From assembly GCF_019207025.1 (NCBI RefSeq), contig NZ_JAEEGC010000050.1, positions 1-47,106 of the forward strand: a stretch of 47,106 bases of DNA, written 5' to 3'. The DNA is from Clostridium thailandense (lineage in GTDB: Bacteria; Bacillota; Clostridia; Clostridiales; Clostridiaceae). The notes under the pieces are model-generated. The model was not told the origin of the DNA. It saw only the letters and a list, made by a program, of their open reading frames with translations, and did not search any database. Shown here piece after piece: positions 23,689-33,524 of the stretch. The position numbers and the translations under genes are program-made. Each line of letters starts with the position of its first letter. Position 1 is the stretch's first letter.

Positions 23689-26682
23689 TTAACAGGTTTC
23701 TGTACAGTTTCTACCTTTTCTTTTTGCAGCATATAAAGCTGAATCTGCTTTTTTTAAAATATCTTGTAGTTTCTCAGATTCATGTTTTATCTCAGTAGCT
23801 CCAAGACTCAAAGTAACCTTTATTTCTCTTAAACCATCTACTTTAACAGAATGTTCCCATATCCTTTTTCTTATTGTCTCAGCAAGTTTTACAGCAGTAC
23901 ATAAATTTGTATCTGGAAGTATTGCCGCGAATTCTTCTCCTCCATAACGTCCAAATATATATTCTTGTCCTAAAATTTCTTTACATTCTTGAGCCACTTC
24001 TATTAGAACTTTGTCACCTGTAGTATGTCCATAATTATCATTTATCCTTTTAAAATGATCTATGTCTAACATTATAACTGAAAATGTATTTTTATCGCTT
24101 TTGTATTTTTCTAAAATCTCTTCTGCAAGTTCAAAAAAATGTCTTCTGTTAAATACCCCTGTAAGTCCATCCATTATTGATAACTTAACAGCATTCTTCA
24201 TAGTTATTAAAGTTTCTATTCTAGCCAATAATTCCTCTTTTTCAAAAGGTTTAATTACATAATCATTGGCACCACACTGAAATCCCATACATTTATTTGA
24301 AAGCTGACTCCTAGCTGTAAGCATTATAATTGGAAGTTCTACAAGAGAAAATCTTTTTCTTATAATTGTACATACTTCATAGCCTGACATTTTCGGCATC
24401 ATAACATCCAATATTACAAGATCAAATTTTTCACTTTTAATAATTTTTAATGCGTCCATTCCAGTTGAAGCAGTGGTTACTGAATATCCGTAAAGATATA
24501 GCAAATTGATCATAACTTGTAAATTTATAGTTTCATCATCTACTACAAGGATTTTCAAATTATTCCTCCTACTTTGTAGTCCAAAATTAAAATCAATTGT
24601 ATTTTCTTCTGTAGACTTAAAAACTTTATTCTTTTTGAAATTTTTATAATTCGAATTAATGGCATTCTCTTCTTTACATAGTGGAATAGTAAATATAAAA
24701 GTTGATCCTTTTCCAAGTTCTGATTGACAGTAAATATCTCCTCCTTGAAGGTTTATCAACCGTTTTGTTATGCTCAAACCAAGACCAGTTCCACCATATT
24801 CTCTTGAAATAGAAGAGTCTACCTGTTCAAAAGATTTAAAAATGTCTTGCAATTTATCTTCTGATATACCTATTCCTGTATCAGAAACATAAATTTCCAA
24901 GAAATCACCCTTTTCCATTGCATTTACAGAAATTGTTCCTTTATCAGTAAACTTAATAGCATTACCTATCAAATTATAAAGTATTTGTTGAAGTCTATCC
25001 TCATCTGCATAGACTTTTGAACTATTTTCAGGTATTTTGTTTTGAAGAGATAGTTCTTTTTGCTTATGCAGCATTGATGTATTGAAAACTGTCAATATCC
25101 CATCTACAATATTGGAGAGATTTATTTCCTTTATGTTTAATTCTATATCCTTGTGTTTAAGCTTAGAGTAATCCAAGATATCATCTACAAGGCTGCTTAA
25201 TCTTTTAGCACTAGAAGAAATAATATCAATATTTCTTTTTAAAACTGGTGATAATTCTCCAGCAATTCCTGAAGTCAAAGAATCTGATATTCCAATTATT
25301 CCATTTAGAGGTGTTCTTAATTCATGAGATGTATTTGCTAAAAATTCATCCTTAAGTTTGTCTAAGGATATAAGTTTTTCTGATAAATTTTCAACTTTTA
25401 AAAAAGCACCAGAAAAAATTTTGGAAAGCATTATTGCTACTATAAATATAAATGCCATTATTCCGAGAGAACTTAATCCATAAGCTCCCATACTGCTTCT
25501 GCTGCTGGCATAACAAACATCATTTAAAACAGTAATAAATAAAATTCCCATGCCACCCAAAATCATGTATGAGCCTTCTCTCTTATTTAAAGCAGTTTTT
25601 ACAAGAACCTTTAAAAAATATAGTCCATTAATTATTAAAATAATATTATTTATATCAGCGGTTTTTACAATAATTTCATATGGAAAAATAATCAAAAACA
25701 ATATAAACAATATATAATATGCATTAATAATTGCTAAAATTTTTTTTGAAAACTCCTCTGGATAAATTTTATAAAAAAATCTTACTGCAGCTAGTATTTC
25801 TGCACAAGTAGCCCCATAATTGACTGTTTGATATAATTCATAGGACATTGGTAAAAAATTTTGAATCAATAATGCTTCACCTATAAATATAGTTCTTATT
25901 GCTCCTATTATACAAATTAAACCAAAATATAAAGTATATTTTTTCTTCGGTAAGAATATATATAGGGCTATATGATACAATCCCATTATTGCAAGACAAG
26001 AAAATATAAACATATCTTTTAAAGAGGAATTCCTGTCGTCATGAGCTATATTTTCATAATCACCCATATATATTGGATAACGTATGCCTCCACTTGAAAA
26101 ATTAAAATTTGATACCTGTAAAATAATCTCAAATTCTTTTTCTGGTGGTTTAAAGCCTATAACTCTCTTTTTCATTTCCGGAGATGAACTAGCTTTATCT
26201 TTTCCTACAATTCCATTTATGCATATCACTTGATTATCAATCATCAACTTATATGAAAGTGTTTTATAGTATATATCTATACCTTTCATTAAATCCTCAC
26301 TGTCATCATTAAGTTTCACTTTTAATCTATAAGTTCCACATCCCATTCCATCTATATTTTTTCCATTCACAAAATACCCATTCCATTTGCCAGGAACTTT
26401 AATATATCCAGACATATGAGGCTTGGTTTCTTTATTATGAAAATCCTCATAAGTCAAAAGTTCACCATAATAAAATTCCCAGTCACCACTAAGCATAATT
26501 TTGTGATTTTTTTCAAAATTCCAATCTGTAAGATTTAAAATTCCTTTTTCAGCTTTAGGCATTTTCTTAATGTTTAAATTGGCCCTATCTATAAACAGCA
26601 TAATTAGTGCAACTATACCAATAAATAGAACTGTATATGCAAAATATTTTTCTAGTTTATTTAAAACAACTTTAAAATTCAC
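23689..26682 (-). CDS. 7TMR-DISM hybrid histidine kinase with receiver and GGDEF domains
   Basis: The frame is open from 26712; GTG 26682 with GGAGAGG before it is the best start (997 aa). In order: TM helix (about 15-32), extracellular jelly-roll 7TMR-DISM domain (about 40-205), seven-helix membrane block (about 222-425), HisKA with the phospho-His in NTSHELRTPLNG (about 453), ATPase NLIGNAIKF and GTGLGLSI, receiver with Asp in VILDVMMP (about 759), and GGDEF with active-site GGEEF (about 914). No RxxD inhibitory site precedes GGEEF. It should couple an external, possibly carbohydrate, signal to c-di-GMP synthesis through intramolecular phosphotransfer. Confidence 0.9.
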   Translation of the reverse strand: MNFKVVLNKLEKYFAYTVLFIGIVALIMLFIDRANLNIKKMPKAEKGILNLTDWNFEKNHKIMLSGDWEFYYGELLTYEDFHNKETKPHMSGYIKVPGKWNGYFVNGKNIDGMGCGTYRLKVKLNDDSEDLMKGIDIYYKTLSYKLMIDNQVICINGIVGKDKASSSPEMKKRVIGFKPPEKEFEIILQVSNFNFSSGGIRYPIYMGDYENIAHDDRNSSLKDMFIFSCLAIMGLYHIALYIFLPKKKYTLYFGLICIIGAIRTIFIGEALLIQNFLPMSYELYQTVNYGATCAEILAAVRFFYKIYPEEFSKKILAIINAYYILFILFLIIFPYEIIVKTADINNIILIINGLYFLKVLVKTALNKREGSYMILGGMGILFITVLNDVCYASSRSSMGAYGLSSLGIMAFIFIVAIMLSKIFSGAFLKVENLSEKLISLDKLKDEFLANTSHELRTPLNGIIGISDSLTSGIAGELSPVLKRNIDIISSSAKRLSSLVDDILDYSKLKHKDIELNIKEINLSNIVDGILTVFNTSMLHKQKELSLQNKIPENSSKVYADEDRLQQILYNLIGNAIKFTDKGTISVNAMEKGDFLEIYVSDTGIGISEDKLQDIFKSFEQVDSSISREYGGTGLGLSITKRLINLQGGDIYCQSELGKGSTFIFTIPLCKEENAINSNYKNFKKNKVFKSTEENTIDFNFGLQSRRNNLKILVVDDETINLQVMINLLYLYGYSVTTASTGMDALKIIKSEKFDLVILDVMMPKMSGYEVCTIIRKRFSLVELPIIMLTARSQLSNKCMGFQCGANDYVIKPFEKEELLARIETLITMKNAVKLSIMDGLTGVFNRRHFFELAEEILEKYKSDKNTFSVIMLDIDHFKRINDNYGHTTGDKVLIEVAQECKEILGQEYIFGRYGGEEFAAILPDTNLCTAVKLAETIRKRIWEHSVKVDGLREIKVTLSLGATEIKHESEKLQDILKKADSALYAAKRKGRNCTETC

Positions 26683-26747
26683 TTTTTTCCTCTCCATTAT
26701 TGATAAAACCATATTATTATATTTTTTAATTTAATATTAAGAAAACC

Positions 26748-26772
26748 AAGCAAAATATATTTATCTTTGCTT
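26748..26772 (-). terminator. Weak terminator after the YiiX-like gene
   Basis: AAGCAAA (26748-26754) and TTTGCTT (26766-26772) pair around an AT-rich loop. On the minus strand GGTTTTCTT follows. Confidence 0.45.
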
Positions 26773-26810
26773 AGTCTTCAAAGCTCAAATTCCTTCTTAG
26801 TTTATTACTT

Positions 26811-27632
26811 TTAACTTATAGTTAGCCTTCCAAGCTTAATCAAGTCTTTACATTCTTCTAAATCTTTTGGAGTGACACAAGCTGAAACAACGGACAATGC
26901 ATTATCTGTTTCTAGTTCTGGTGCTGCAGATAGCTGTTTCTTTTGATTTGCCTTATTCAATGCTGTTACAAATTTTTCTTTTGCTTTCTGAAGATCTTTA
27001 TCTACCTGAAGATCCTGGTTATCATCTAGATCTGTTTCCTTAAAACTTTTTTGTACATTTGCTAATAAGCAATTTGCAGCTTCCTCTGATATGTTTAATT
27101 GATACTTTTTATTACTATCAGCTTCATCAAAACACCTATATACAACTTCTGAACACACCATAGGAGTTTTGCCTTCATCAATTAATTTAAAAATAAATTC
27201 TGCTGCGTTATCCAAAATACTTCTCAATATTTTTTTGCTGAAAGGATCTAAAGGTATGTTGTGTGTTGCCGCAACTACAGCAAGTAATATTAAATGATCA
27301 TAAGCATATTTAACACCTGCATTTACATAATCCAAACCTACTTTTTGGACAGGAGCAAAAGGATAATCTGCATCTCCTAAATTATGTCCATCCTTTTTAA
27401 AACGAAATACATCAGTAAAGGTTTCTTCAGTGATTTTTTCAATAGGATCACAAACAACACCTCTTGCAGTTGCTTGTATAATGCAATGCTTGCCATCAAT
27501 CTCTCCTGCATATAATGCAGAGTGGCTATATGTACCCTCATCAAAAAGAACAATCATGTCAGAAATAAATCCTTCTCCTCTGCATAATAAAACATCACAT
27601 GGTTTAAGATCCTTCAATTCTAAATTTTCCAT
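26811..27632 (-). CDS. YiiX-like permuted papain-fold protein (C92/NlpC-P60 superfamily)
   Basis: The start is taken at ATG 27632 (MENLELKDLKPCDVLLC) behind GGGGG; the longer frame lacks a site. Of 273 aa the first about 190 form a permuted papain fold. The catalytic His lies in TYSHSALYAG near the front and the nucleophile Cys in TPMVCSEVVYRCF behind, the order typical of the YiiX/YaeF group. Such enzymes act on amide, thioester or lipid bonds, and the substrate is unknown. The tail (about 190-273) is Lys/Asp-rich and poorly structured. No signal peptide is present, so it is cytoplasmic. Confidence 0.75.
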   Translation of the reverse strand: MENLELKDLKPCDVLLCRGEGFISDMIVLFDEGTYSHSALYAGEIDGKHCIIQATARGVVCDPIEKITEETFTDVFRFKKDGHNLGDADYPFAPVQKVGLDYVNAGVKYAYDHLILLAVVAATHNIPLDPFSKKILRSILDNAAEFIFKLIDEGKTPMVCSEVVYRCFDEADSNKKYQLNISEEAANCLLANVQKSFKETDLDDNQDLQVDKDLQKAKEKFVTALNKANQKKQLSAAPELETDNALSVVSACVTPKDLEECKDLIKLGRLTIS

Positions 27633-27773
27633 ACTTATCCCCCAATTGATATACAAAAATTCTTAATTATGCTAAAAAAGTAATATTTTTATTTTATATT
27701 CATAATATCACAATGCAACTTTTTTTACCACTTGAAAATTAAATACATAAAATAGTCCCCTTCGATAATACCC

Positions 27774-30149
27774 TTAAATTTTTTTTGCCTCTATACCCCA
27801 AATCTCTTTAGCATATTCCATAATAGTTCTATCACTACTAAACTTACCTGCATATGCAAGATTCATTAGGCACTTTCTTGCCCACCCTAGTCTATCTCTA
27901 TATGCTTTATCAACTTTATCCTGAGCTTTCCTATATTCATCAAAATCTTTAAGTATAAAATAGTTATCCGGCCTGTGCCAGCTCGCGCCTTCAAGTAGTG
28001 AATTATATAAATCCTCGAACATTCCAGTATCACCATCATCAAAGGTTCCATCAATTAGCGTATTTACTACTCTTTTTAATCCTTTTACAGAGTCATAATA
28101 TTCAATTGGATCGTAAGTCTCCTTTATTTTCTCTAACTCTTCCATCCTTGCACCAAATATAAAATTATTTTCTTCTCCTGCTTCCTGAACCATTTCAACG
28201 TTAGCCCCATCATAGGTTCCTATAGTTGGTGTTCCATTAAGCATAAATTTCATATTTCCAGTACCAGAAGCTTCTTTACCTGCTGTGGATATTTGCTCTG
28301 AAATATCTGCTGCTGGGAATAACTTTTCTGCATAGGAAACTCTGTAGTTTTGTATAAAGACTACCTTTATTTTGTTGCTGATAGACTCATCATTATTGAT
28401 TAGATTAGCTATTTCATTTATGAATTTTATTATTCCCTTGGCTCTAAAATATCCTGGTGCTGCCTTAGCTCCAAAAATAAAGGTTCTTGGTATAATATCG
28501 AGATCTGGATTTTCCTTTAATCTAAAATATAAATCTAATATACCAAATGCATTTAAAAGCTGCCTTTTGTATTCATGTAATCTTTTTATTTGAATGTCAA
28601 ACAAAGAATTGGGATTAGTTTCAACTCCTTCATTAATTCTAATATACTCTGATAACTGCTGCTTCTTTAACTGTTTAATATCTAAAAGCTTGTTTAAAAC
28701 AGATTTATCTCCTGCAAACTTTTCTAGTTCCTTTAAGGCCTTTAGATCTGTAATCCAACTATCACTACTAAGAAGTTCTGTTATAAATCCTGATAATTCC
28801 TTATTACATAATGCAAGCCATCTTCTTGGAGTAATACCGTTAGTTTTATTTAAAAATCTATCTGGATAGAGCTCATACCAATCTTTTAATTCCTGATTTT
28901 TCAAAATATCAGTGTGTAGCTTTGCTACTCCATTAGTAGCGTGAGTACCATGAATTGCAAGCCATGCCATATGAATTTTATTCTTATATATTATTTTCAT
29001 AGAGTTGATTTTATTGTAGCTATAACCTTCTTCTCCTAGTTCTCTTATGAATCTTCCATCTATGATTTTAATTATTTCATAAACCCTAGGTAACAACTTT
29101 TTATAGAGTTCGATGTCCCATTCTTCAAGGGCTTCCCTTAATATAGTATGATTGGTATATGAAAAGGTATTTACAGTAATTTCCCATGCCTTTTTCCATT
29201 CAACTTTTTCTTCATCTATAAGGATTCTCATAAATTCTGGTATGGCAATCACCGGATGTGTATCATTAAGCTGAATTGCATTATATTTTTTAAATAGGTC
29301 AAAATTATTTCCATGATACTTTTTAAAGTTTCTGACTAAATCTTGCAGGGCTGCTGAAACGAAGAAATATTGTTGCTTTAATCTTAATGTTTTTCCCTCT
29401 GCTGTAGACTCATTTGGGTATAATACTCTGGAAACATCCTCCGCTCTGTTCTTCTTCTCTACTGCCCTATTATATTCCTGAGAATTGAATAGTTCAAAAT
29501 CAAAATCCTCCAAAGGCTCAGCTTTAAATAATCTAAGCTTATTTATATTGCTAGTTTTATAGCCAATAACAGGCATATCATAAGGAACAGCTTTTAAACT
29601 GCAGTCTGCAAATTCTACAATTACTGTATCCTCATCACGCCTTACTGACCAAGGATCTCCATACTTGAGCCAATTATCTGCTTTCTCAACTTGAAAACCA
29701 TTTTTAAAGCTTTGCTTAAATAGACCATGGCTATATCTTATGCCATATCCCGTTAAAGGTAAGTTTTTAGTAGCTGCCGAGTCCATGAAGCAGGCCGCAA
29801 GTCTACCTAATCCTCCATTTCCAAGTCCTGCGTCTTCCTCTATCTCCTCAATATCATTTATATCTATATTTAATTCTTCTAGTACTTCCTTTACTTCTTC
29901 ATAAATTCCTAGATTCAATAAATTATTGCCTAAGGCTCTTCCCATTAAAAATTCAGCAGATAGATAATAAGCTTGTTTACTATTTGAATATACTTCAATA
30001 GTTTTATCCCAGTTATCAATTGTTAATTCCATAATTGCCTTAGACAATGCATTATATTTTTCATAATCTTTTGCCTTATCTATGGTTTTAATATAATCAG
30101 TTCTTAATATTCTTTTTATATTTGCTTTTAACTCCCTAGTATTCAGCAT
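27774..30149 (-). CDS. glgP: Glycogen/maltodextrin phosphorylase
   Basis: This pyridoxal-phosphate enzyme releases glucose-1-phosphate from alpha-1,4-glucans. ATG 30149 (MLNTRELKANIK) is about 10 nt after GGAAGG and is preferred over 30167, which overlaps malQ. The 791 aa show YYLSAEFLMGRALGNNL, EEDAGLGNGGLGRLAACFMDS, QLNDTHP and the PLP-lysine block EASGTGNMKFMLNG. The length equals bacterial phosphorylases. It is directly downstream of malQ, so the pair degrade maltodextrins. Confidence 0.95.
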   Translation of the reverse strand: MLNTRELKANIKRILRTDYIKTIDKAKDYEKYNALSKAIMELTIDNWDKTIEVYSNSKQAYYLSAEFLMGRALGNNLLNLGIYEEVKEVLEELNIDINDIEEIEEDAGLGNGGLGRLAACFMDSAATKNLPLTGYGIRYSHGLFKQSFKNGFQVEKADNWLKYGDPWSVRRDEDTVIVEFADCSLKAVPYDMPVIGYKTSNINKLRLFKAEPLEDFDFELFNSQEYNRAVEKKNRAEDVSRVLYPNESTAEGKTLRLKQQYFFVSAALQDLVRNFKKYHGNNFDLFKKYNAIQLNDTHPVIAIPEFMRILIDEEKVEWKKAWEITVNTFSYTNHTILREALEEWDIELYKKLLPRVYEIIKIIDGRFIRELGEEGYSYNKINSMKIIYKNKIHMAWLAIHGTHATNGVAKLHTDILKNQELKDWYELYPDRFLNKTNGITPRRWLALCNKELSGFITELLSSDSWITDLKALKELEKFAGDKSVLNKLLDIKQLKKQQLSEYIRINEGVETNPNSLFDIQIKRLHEYKRQLLNAFGILDLYFRLKENPDLDIIPRTFIFGAKAAPGYFRAKGIIKFINEIANLINNDESISNKIKVVFIQNYRVSYAEKLFPAADISEQISTAGKEASGTGNMKFMLNGTPTIGTYDGANVEMVQEAGEENNFIFGARMEELEKIKETYDPIEYYDSVKGLKRVVNTLIDGTFDDGDTGMFEDLYNSLLEGASWHRPDNYFILKDFDEYRKAQDKVDKAYRDRLGWARKCLMNLAYAGKFSSDRTIMEYAKEIWGIEAKKI

Positions 30150-30156
30150 ACTCCCT

Positions 30157-31635
30157 CTACCTTCCATATAATCTCGTAATCTTATTAATTTTTTTTGCTA
30201 ACCTATTATTTAAATACTCCTTTTTTACTCTCCAAATCCAATTTCCACCTACCGTAGATGGTAAGTTCATTCTCGCTTCACTTCCAAGCCCTAAGTAATC
30301 CTGAATTTGTGCTATGGCTAATTTTGATACAGAACTTAATGCCCCTCTTATAAATCCCCAATTATAACCTTCTCTTTTATTCAATTTTAAATATCTCTTT
30401 GCAAATTCAATAGAGCCCTTTTCAGCATTTTCAAACCACCCCATAACGGTGTCATTATCATGGGTTCCTGTGTAAACTATGCAATTTTTTTCATAATTAT
30501 GAGGTAAATAATCATTTTCTTCTCTCGTACCAAAAGCAAACTCCAATACCTTCATTCCAGGATATCCAGTTGCATCCCTAAAGTCTATAACCTCCTGAGT
30601 TAAATAACCTAAATCCTCTGCAATTATTTCTACTTCTCCCAAGGCTTCTTTTATTGCATTAAATAATTTTATTCCTGGACCTTTTACCCACTTTCCATTT
30701 ACTGCCGTTGGTGCACCATAAGGCACTTGCCAGAAAGATTCAAAGCCCCTGAAATGATCTATTCTTGTTACATCATATAATGTAGCATTTCCTTTGATTC
30801 TTTCAATCCACCACTTATAGCCTGTTTTCTCTAAATAACTCCAATTATATACAGGGTTTCCCCATAATTGTCCTGTATCCGAAAAAGCATCCGGAGGGCA
30901 CCCAGAAACAATAGCAGGCTTCTTTTCTTCATCAAGCATAAATACTTCGCTATTCGCCCAGGTATCTGCACTATCTTCCGCTACATAGATCGGAATATCT
31001 CCAATAATCTTTATACCATTATGATTTGCATATTTTTTTAACTTTTTCCATTGATAAAAAAACACGTATTGTAAAAACACCCAGTATTCTATTTCCTCTT
31101 TCAATTCTTTTTTATAATAATTTAATGCCTTTTTGTTTCTTAACTTAATATCTTCATCCCATTCCTGCCATGATTTTAAATGAAATTCTAATTTTATAGC
31201 CATATATAAAGCATAATCCTCAAGCCAGGCTTTATTTTGAACTTTAAAATTTTCTATTTCCTTCTTATACTTTCCCTTGCTATTTTCAAAAGCAATTCTT
31301 AAAATAGGCATCTTATTGTTAAACATCTTTTCATAATCTACCTTTTCAAGATCATCACCGAAATCTACATTTTCATAGTCTTCTTTTTTAAGAAGTTCCT
31401 GTTCTTTAAGTAAATCTAAATCTATAAAATATGGATTCCCTGCAAAGGTTGAAAAGGATTGATATGGTGAATCTCCTGCTCCTGTCGGCCCTATTGGTAA
31501 TATTTGCCAATAACTTTGTCTTGCTTTTACTAAAAAATCTACAAATTCGTAAGCTTCTTTGCCAAAAGTTCCAATTCCATATGGGTTAGGCAAAGATATA
31601 ATATGCATCAAAATACCACTACTTCTTGTAATCAT
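30157..31635 (-). CDS. malQ: 4-alpha-glucanotransferase (amylomaltase)
   Basis: This GH77 enzyme transfers glucan segments between maltodextrins, supplying longer chains to phosphorylase. In 492 aa it has SSGILMHIISLPNPYGIGTFG, SYWQILPIGPTG, the nucleophile-region Asp in YDVTRIDHFRG, the acid/base Glu in IIAEDLG and THDNDT. ATG 31635 has GGAG seven bases before; GTG 31641 is too close. It overlaps the beginning of the longest glgP frame. Confidence 0.94.
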   Translation of the reverse strand: MITRSSGILMHIISLPNPYGIGTFGKEAYEFVDFLVKARQSYWQILPIGPTGAGDSPYQSFSTFAGNPYFIDLDLLKEQELLKKEDYENVDFGDDLEKVDYEKMFNNKMPILRIAFENSKGKYKKEIENFKVQNKAWLEDYALYMAIKLEFHLKSWQEWDEDIKLRNKKALNYYKKELKEEIEYWVFLQYVFFYQWKKLKKYANHNGIKIIGDIPIYVAEDSADTWANSEVFMLDEEKKPAIVSGCPPDAFSDTGQLWGNPVYNWSYLEKTGYKWWIERIKGNATLYDVTRIDHFRGFESFWQVPYGAPTAVNGKWVKGPGIKLFNAIKEALGEVEIIAEDLGYLTQEVIDFRDATGYPGMKVLEFAFGTREENDYLPHNYEKNCIVYTGTHDNDTVMGWFENAEKGSIEFAKRYLKLNKREGYNWGFIRGALSSVSKLAIAQIQDYLGLGSEARMNLPSTVGGNWIWRVKKEYLNNRLAKKINKITRLYGR

Positions 31636-31641
31636 GACCAC

Positions 31642-32046
31642 TCTCCTTTATCCATAATTATCTTCTTACATTACTTTCTTCTTATAGTCACGCAGTTATA
31701 TTCACAACTTCGATTTCGACAATAATAATTGTAATGCATCTTTCCTAAAGGTATTTTCCCCTTTTCTTGCAATGCCTTCCAAACTTTAATTTCAATTATA
31801 CTCCTCTTTATAGTCAAAATAAAATTACCTAATTGGCATTTTGAGCACTTAATTTAGAACATTATTATTCTTCTCAACCATTTTTGAGAATAGATTAGCT
31901 ATTTAACTTTACTCTAAAGACAGGATTGCTTTCAGAATTTCAAATATATGTATAAAATAAATACTTTTACATTTATAAAAAAATTTATCATATCATAAAA
32001 AAAGATATCTCATAATCAAACGAGATATCTTATATTAATTTTAATG
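31642..32046. other. 405-bp intergenic region between nox and malQ
   Basis: It contains a possible malQ promoter on the minus strand (TTGTCG 31722-31717, 16-nt spacer, TATAAC 31700-31695). It also holds a small dyad TTCTCAA / TTGAGAA near 31878-31897 and the nox terminator at its left end. No ORF with a ribosome site, and no family repeat, is visible. Confidence 0.5.
32002..32031 (-). terminator. Terminator of the NADH oxidase gene
   Basis: AAGATATCTC / GAGATATCTT arms, followed by TTTTTTT on the minus strand, about 15 nt after the stop codon. Confidence 0.85.
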
Positions 32047-33375
32047 TTATTCTGCACTTAAACCTGCTAAGTTCAATAAATTCCAAGGTTTGTTATAATG
32101 TGGTTGAAAAAAGAAATCAACAAAAGCTAATTCATCTATAGTCATTCTACTTTGAATACATACTGACATTGTATTTATAGACTGCGTTAAATCTGCTTTT
32201 GAAATAATCTGAGCACCTAAAATTCTTTTAGATTTTTTTTCATAAACTACTTTTAGTTGCGCTAAATCATAAGTAGGCATAAATTCTGGACGGTAGTTGT
32301 CTTCAACCATTACGGTTTTAATATCTATTTTATATGTTTTAGCAGAACTTTCAGTTAATCCTGTAGAAGCTATGTTATAATCGTAGATTTTAATTCCAGA
32401 GGTGCCTTGAGTTCCCATATATTCAATAGTTGGTTTAACTAAATTCCTAGCAACTAATGTTCCCATACGAACTGCATTTGTAGCAAGTGGAATATATTCT
32501 TGCTTTCCTATCGGATTGTACATAACAGAACAGCTATCTCCAGCTGCATATACATCTTCTTTACTTGTTTGCATATATTCATCTACTATAATAGCACCAT
32601 TACCTAACATTTCAAGCTGCCCTTTAAAAAGCTCTGTACTTGGTTTGAAGCCAATAGAAAGTATTACTAAATCCGCCTCATACTCGCCTTTATTCGTAAC
32701 CACTTTTGATACTTTTTCATCTACTCCTTCAAATCTCGTAACTGTTTCACCTAAGGCTAGCTTTATAGAGTGCTCTGCTAAAGCTTTTTCTGCTTTATCT
32801 GTAAATTCTTTATCTAAATATTTACTTAAAATGCGATCTTGACTATCGATTAATGTTACATTCTTACCGTTCATTTGAAAAGCTTCCACTAGCTCTACAC
32901 CTATATATCCTGCTCCTATAACTACTATATTATTGGCCTTTTGTGATTTTTCAATTATAGCATTTGAGTGATAGTAGTTCTTGGATATCAATATATTTTC
33001 TAAATTACTTCCATCAATTTTAGGTAATATTGGCCATGAACCTGTGGTTACTATTAATTTATCAAAAGTATCTTCAAAATCTTCACTGGTTTTTAAGTTA
33101 TGAACCTCAAGCTTCTTTTTGTCTATGTCAACAGATATTACATCATGAGACATTTTCGTAGTTACTCCTAATTCTGCTAGTTTTTCTGGCGAACTATAAA
33201 ATAGCCCTTTAGGATCTTTGACTACACCACCAACATATAATGCTATTCCACAAGATAAAAATGAAATTGTGTCATTTCTCTCATATACTGTTATCTGTGC
33301 ATCAGGATATAATTTAGCACAATTCACTATAGCTGCAGTTCCAGCATGTGTGCATCCTATAACAACTATTTTCAT
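32047..33375 (-). CDS. nox: NADH oxidase / CoA-disulfide reductase family flavoprotein
   Basis: The 442-aa FAD enzyme has IVVIGCTHAGTAA at the FAD site and the single redox cysteine in ISFLSCGIALYVGG (about 42), the position used by water-forming NADH oxidases. It then has the NAD site IVVIGAGYIGVELVE and VYAAGDSC. The C-terminal dimerisation domain ends FFFQPHYNKPWN. It probably reduces oxygen or peroxide to protect this anaerobe; CoA-disulfide reductases share the fold and are the main alternative. ATG follows GGGGG. Monocistronic. Confidence 0.88.
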   Translation of the reverse strand: MKIVVIGCTHAGTAAIVNCAKLYPDAQITVYERNDTISFLSCGIALYVGGVVKDPKGLFYSSPEKLAELGVTTKMSHDVISVDIDKKKLEVHNLKTSEDFEDTFDKLIVTTGSWPILPKIDGSNLENILISKNYYHSNAIIEKSQKANNIVVIGAGYIGVELVEAFQMNGKNVTLIDSQDRILSKYLDKEFTDKAEKALAEHSIKLALGETVTRFEGVDEKVSKVVTNKGEYEADLVILSIGFKPSTELFKGQLEMLGNGAIIVDEYMQTSKEDVYAAGDSCSVMYNPIGKQEYIPLATNAVRMGTLVARNLVKPTIEYMGTQGTSGIKIYDYNIASTGLTESSAKTYKIDIKTVMVEDNYRPEFMPTYDLAQLKVVYEKKSKRILGAQIISKADLTQSINTMSVCIQSRMTIDELAFVDFFFQPHYNKPWNLLNLAGLSAE

Positions 33376-33496
33376 TTACACTGCCCCCTTAATACAATTT
33401 TGATATTGTATATGATACCCTTGATTTCTATGTCTTACTCAAAATCCTTTGACTACCTTTTTACGTAATATTGTGAACTCTTGAATGTAGAAAAAA

Positions 33497-33516
33497 TGGG
33501 CTGTTACAACAGCCCA
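33497..33516 (-). terminator. Terminator of the GH25 gene
   Basis: TGGGCTGTT / AACAGCCCA arms, then TTTTTT on the minus strand. Confidence 0.8.
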
Positions 33517-33524
33517 AATTTAAG

